NCBI RefSeq assembly: GCF_001224225.1
Contig: NZ_CUEE01000005.1
Coordinates: forward strand, 178,501 to 242,500
Source: Staphylococcus borealis
Lineage (GTDB): Bacteria > Bacillota > Bacilli > Staphylococcales > Staphylococcaceae
Length of the DNA stretch: 64,000 bases
Direction of reading: 5' to 3'
Shown here one piece after another: positions 62,307 through 64,000 of the stretch; positions within the stretch are counted from its first letter, which is position 1, and every line of letters starts with the position of its first letter. The notes beneath the pieces were generated by a model. The model was not told the DNA's origin. It saw only the letters and a program-made list of their open reading frames with translations, and made no database searches. A program made the position numbers and the translations under genes.

Positions 62307-63089
62307 TTACTGTGTTTGCTTATTTATAATGCATTGTAAATATATTGCTATTAATATTTCTTTCTTAACTCTAGTACTGTGAATTTGTATATCGTGTTTT
62401 TCTCCACGTTTTTTAGTTCGTTTACTTTTTGAAACATCTAAAAAACTGCGCTTTGCAGTTAGTAATGTTTCACTTTCCGATGTGATTGTAGTTTCATTAC
62501 TAAAAAATGGGTTACTTACATCAAATACCTCAGATTTATAATTAAATGTATAGGCAATCTGTTGCTTTCCTCCGCTTTTGAAGAATTTTTTCATTTCGAG
62601 TGTGCCTACTTCTTCACTATTCAAATGGATAGTATATTGGTGTCTATTAGCAACAACATTCTTCCGAATTACTTTCACATTATTATTATGAGAAGTCATG
62701 TGCAGACTATATTTTGTTTGAACACCAAAAATACTCATTAGTTTATGTAGCGTGTTATCGAAAACAGGTTTATAAGTCATTGTTTCATTTCCGTATATAA
62801 CATTACTTTGATTCTCAATGATGTATAAAGGGATTTGCACAAAGAACTCCCCGTCTTTAAACTTTTCATTATTACCGGAATTTATACTAGTTAGAGAATT
62901 CGTTTTTTGTAGATATTTTCTATAGAATAAAATACCTATTATAATGATCGTAATAATTCCCCATAATAGCCACGTACTCCATAGTGGAACTTTAAATAAT
63001 TGTGTTTTCCCTATAATCACTAAGAACGTGTTTATTAAATTAAATACTAGGAGTACTAGCCATATTAATGCCTCACGAAACATAGTCAT
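62307..63089 (-). CDS. Membrane protein with tubby-like C-terminal domain
   Basis: 260 residues. Two N-terminal membrane segments (about 5-28 and 35-55), then a beta-rich domain (about 85-260). That domain has the repeated strand pattern (YSLHMTSHNNNVKVIRK, YTIHLNSEEVGTLEMKKF) and ends KEILIAIYLQCIINKQ, reminiscent of tubby/phospholipid-scramblase-like (LURP-one) proteins. The assignment is tentative. ATG 63089 chosen after AAAGGAG. Function unknown. Confidence 0.6.
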   Translation of the reverse strand: MTMFREALIWLVLLVFNLINTFLVIIGKTQLFKVPLWSTWLLWGIITIIIIGILFYRKYLQKTNSLTSINSGNNEKFKDGEFFVQIPLYIIENQSNVIYGNETMTYKPVFDNTLHKLMSIFGVQTKYSLHMTSHNNNVKVIRKNVVANRHQYTIHLNSEEVGTLEMKKFFKSGGKQQIAYTFNYKSEVFDVSNPFFSNETTITSESETLLTAKRSFLDVSKSKRTKKRGEKHDIQIHSTRVKKEILIAIYLQCIINKQTQ

Positions 63090-63271
63090 TAACAATTTCT
63101 CCTTTATCTAATGAATTATTTCATAATATATACTACGCAACCTATTTTTTAGTTTTATTTATGGTACGCTTCTGCGTATCGGTTAATGTTGCGGTTTTTA
63201 ATTAACGTCTTTTTGTTATAAGTCTTAAAGAATATTAAAAAACAACATTATTTTCCTTAACTGAAACGAAA

Positions 63272-63312
63272 GAACGACAAATTCCATACTATTACATTGG
63301 AATTTGTCGTTC
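63272..63312. terminator. Strong hairpin between the tubby-like gene and the mcrC remnant
   Basis: GAACGACAAATTCCA pairs perfectly with TGGAATTTGTCGTTC (15 bases, 11-base loop). GTTTATTT follows on the plus strand and TTTCG on the minus strand. Confidence 0.7.
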
Positions 63313-63334
63313 GTTTATTTGTTATAAGCATACA

Positions 63335-63586
63335 AGAACGATTCATTCTGGAAATTTATATCAAATATTTGCGTATGTAAAAAATGAAGCATTTCAATTA
63401 AAATCGAAACAGATAAATGTTGCGGGGATATTACTGTATGCGAAAACGAATGAACAACTTGTACCTGATAATACGTTTCAGATGAGTGGTAATACGATTA
63501 GTGTCAAAACATTGGATTTAAATCAAGATTTTATTCATATTGCTAAACAACTAGATGATATTGTATATAATTATTTTAAGATATAA
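63335..63586 (+). pseudogene. 3' remnant of mcrC (McrBC-type restriction)
   Basis: An 83-codon open stretch without start or ribosome site. It begins RTIHSGNLYQIFAYVKN, the conserved C-terminal region of McrC-family proteins, continues KQINVAGILLYAKT and ends LDDIVYNYFKI. The rest of mcrC and all of mcrB are absent, with the strong hairpin at 63272-63312 at its 5' edge. So a 5-methylcytosine-dependent restriction locus has been lost by deletion. Confidence 0.72.
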
Positions 63587-63681
63587 AATAGTTAGCAGAT
63601 ATTGTAAAATTTCAACAATTCATATACGATATATGCAAATTAAAATGACAGTTTTGACTTATAACAAAGGAGTTAATGACA

Positions 63682-64000
63682 ATGAAACACATGCATTTAT
63701 CTGCTTTAGCTTATAGTACAGGTCTACATCCTGCCTCTTGGAGACTACCACATTCATATGTTGAAGAAGTTGGAGATATTGATTTTCAAATTAAGTTAGC
63801 GAAATTAGCCGAAAAAGGTAAACTAGATGCATTCTTCTTAGGTGATGGTCAATATATTTCTGGAGAAGAAACGGGACATATTTCTTATTATTTTGAACCA
63901 CTAACGGCGCTTGCTGCCATTTCACGTGAAACACATTCAATTGGTTTAATAGGTACCATTTCTTCTTCTTTTTATGAACCTTATCTTGCAGCACGTATGC
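63682..64000 (+). CDS. FMN-dependent monooxygenase (NtaA/SnaA/DszA family), truncated by window edge
   Basis: The first 106 codons are visible. MKHMHLSALAYSTGLHPASW and YVEEVGDIDFQIKLAKLAEK match flavin-dependent monooxygenases of the NtaA/SnaA/DszA group, then FFLGDGQYISG and EPLTALAAISRETHSIGLIG. These luciferase-like TIM-barrel enzymes use reduced FMN. Members degrade nitrilotriacetate or sulfur compounds; the substrate here is unknown. AAAGGAG precedes ATG 63682. The gene continues beyond the right edge. Confidence 0.85.
   Translation, partial: MKHMHLSALAYSTGLHPASWRLPHSYVEEVGDIDFQIKLAKLAEKGKLDAFFLGDGQYISGEETGHISYYFEPLTALAAISRETHSIGLIGTISSSFYEPYLAARM

Noticed and set aside
62170..62382. 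70-codon plus-strand frame after the msrA fragment
   Set aside because: No ribosome site, overlaps the 3' end of the tubby-like gene and has no recognisable feature.

Overview
The window is a low-GC Firmicutes chromosome segment. The MntC-like lipoprotein, IcaC-like acyltransferase, V8-type protease, Vga-type ABC-F protein, GT2 enzyme with DUF5776-like tails and Zur-type operators all point to the genus Staphylococcus. The species cannot be fixed by eye. No rRNA, tRNA, CRISPR array, phage module or intact insertion sequence was seen. Most genes are accessory or niche metabolism, and several are broken.

Layout. 1-11,200: redox and small-molecule metabolism (glyoxalase-type protein, MBL hydrolase, nitroreductase), an amino-acid permease, an ABC exporter, a RibD-type reductase, and a likely 3-hydroxybutyrate cluster (GntP-type permease, dehydrogenase, lipocalin-like protein, SDR) divergent from a LysR regulator. 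11,200-16,100: a YwnB/YwnA-like oxidoreductase and Rrf2 regulator pair sharing one operator motif, a CNNM/CorC protein, a QueD-like protein, and a MarR-patatin operon whose patatin is frameshifted in an A-tract.

16,100-42,500 is the most notable part and looks like a metal-starvation cluster. Four sites resembling the staphylococcal Zur box precede (i) a methyltransferase plus complete Opp/Nik-type ABC transporter operon, (ii) a ZagA/YciC-type COG0523 GTPase, (iii) an orphan AdcA/ZnuA-type zinc lipoprotein with a His-rich loop, and (iv) a second, smaller COG0523 GTPase. In between lie an mntABC operon under its own MntR-type palindrome, brnQ, a T-box-controlled threonyl-tRNA synthetase that looks unlike the usual staphylococcal ThrS, an acyltransferase-glycosyltransferase operon, a GIY-YIG protein, a PTS EIIC-like membrane protein, an M20 peptidase and a V8-like protease.

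42,000-47,900: a minus-strand operon of a PrsW-type intramembrane protease with two zinc ribbons, a zinc-ribbon membrane protein and a large secreted Ig-like protein, followed by a DUF3267-type zincin-like membrane protein; then the first of three paralogous membrane-anchored proteins. 47,860-55,300: a truncated aldo/keto reductase, an FAD monooxygenase, two TetR systems with visible operators, and a LysR/LysE pair.

55,300-64,000: HAD phosphatase, msrA, a GT2 enzyme, two tandem anchor-protein paralogues whose first 99 bases are identical, and a Vga(A)-like ABC-F gene behind a leader with small ORFs and an attenuator. Directly after it lies a second copy of the msrA 3' end plus terminator, so this accessory block is bracketed by a duplication. 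A tubby-like membrane protein, the last 83 codons of an mcrC-like gene and the start of an FMN-dependent monooxygenase close the window.
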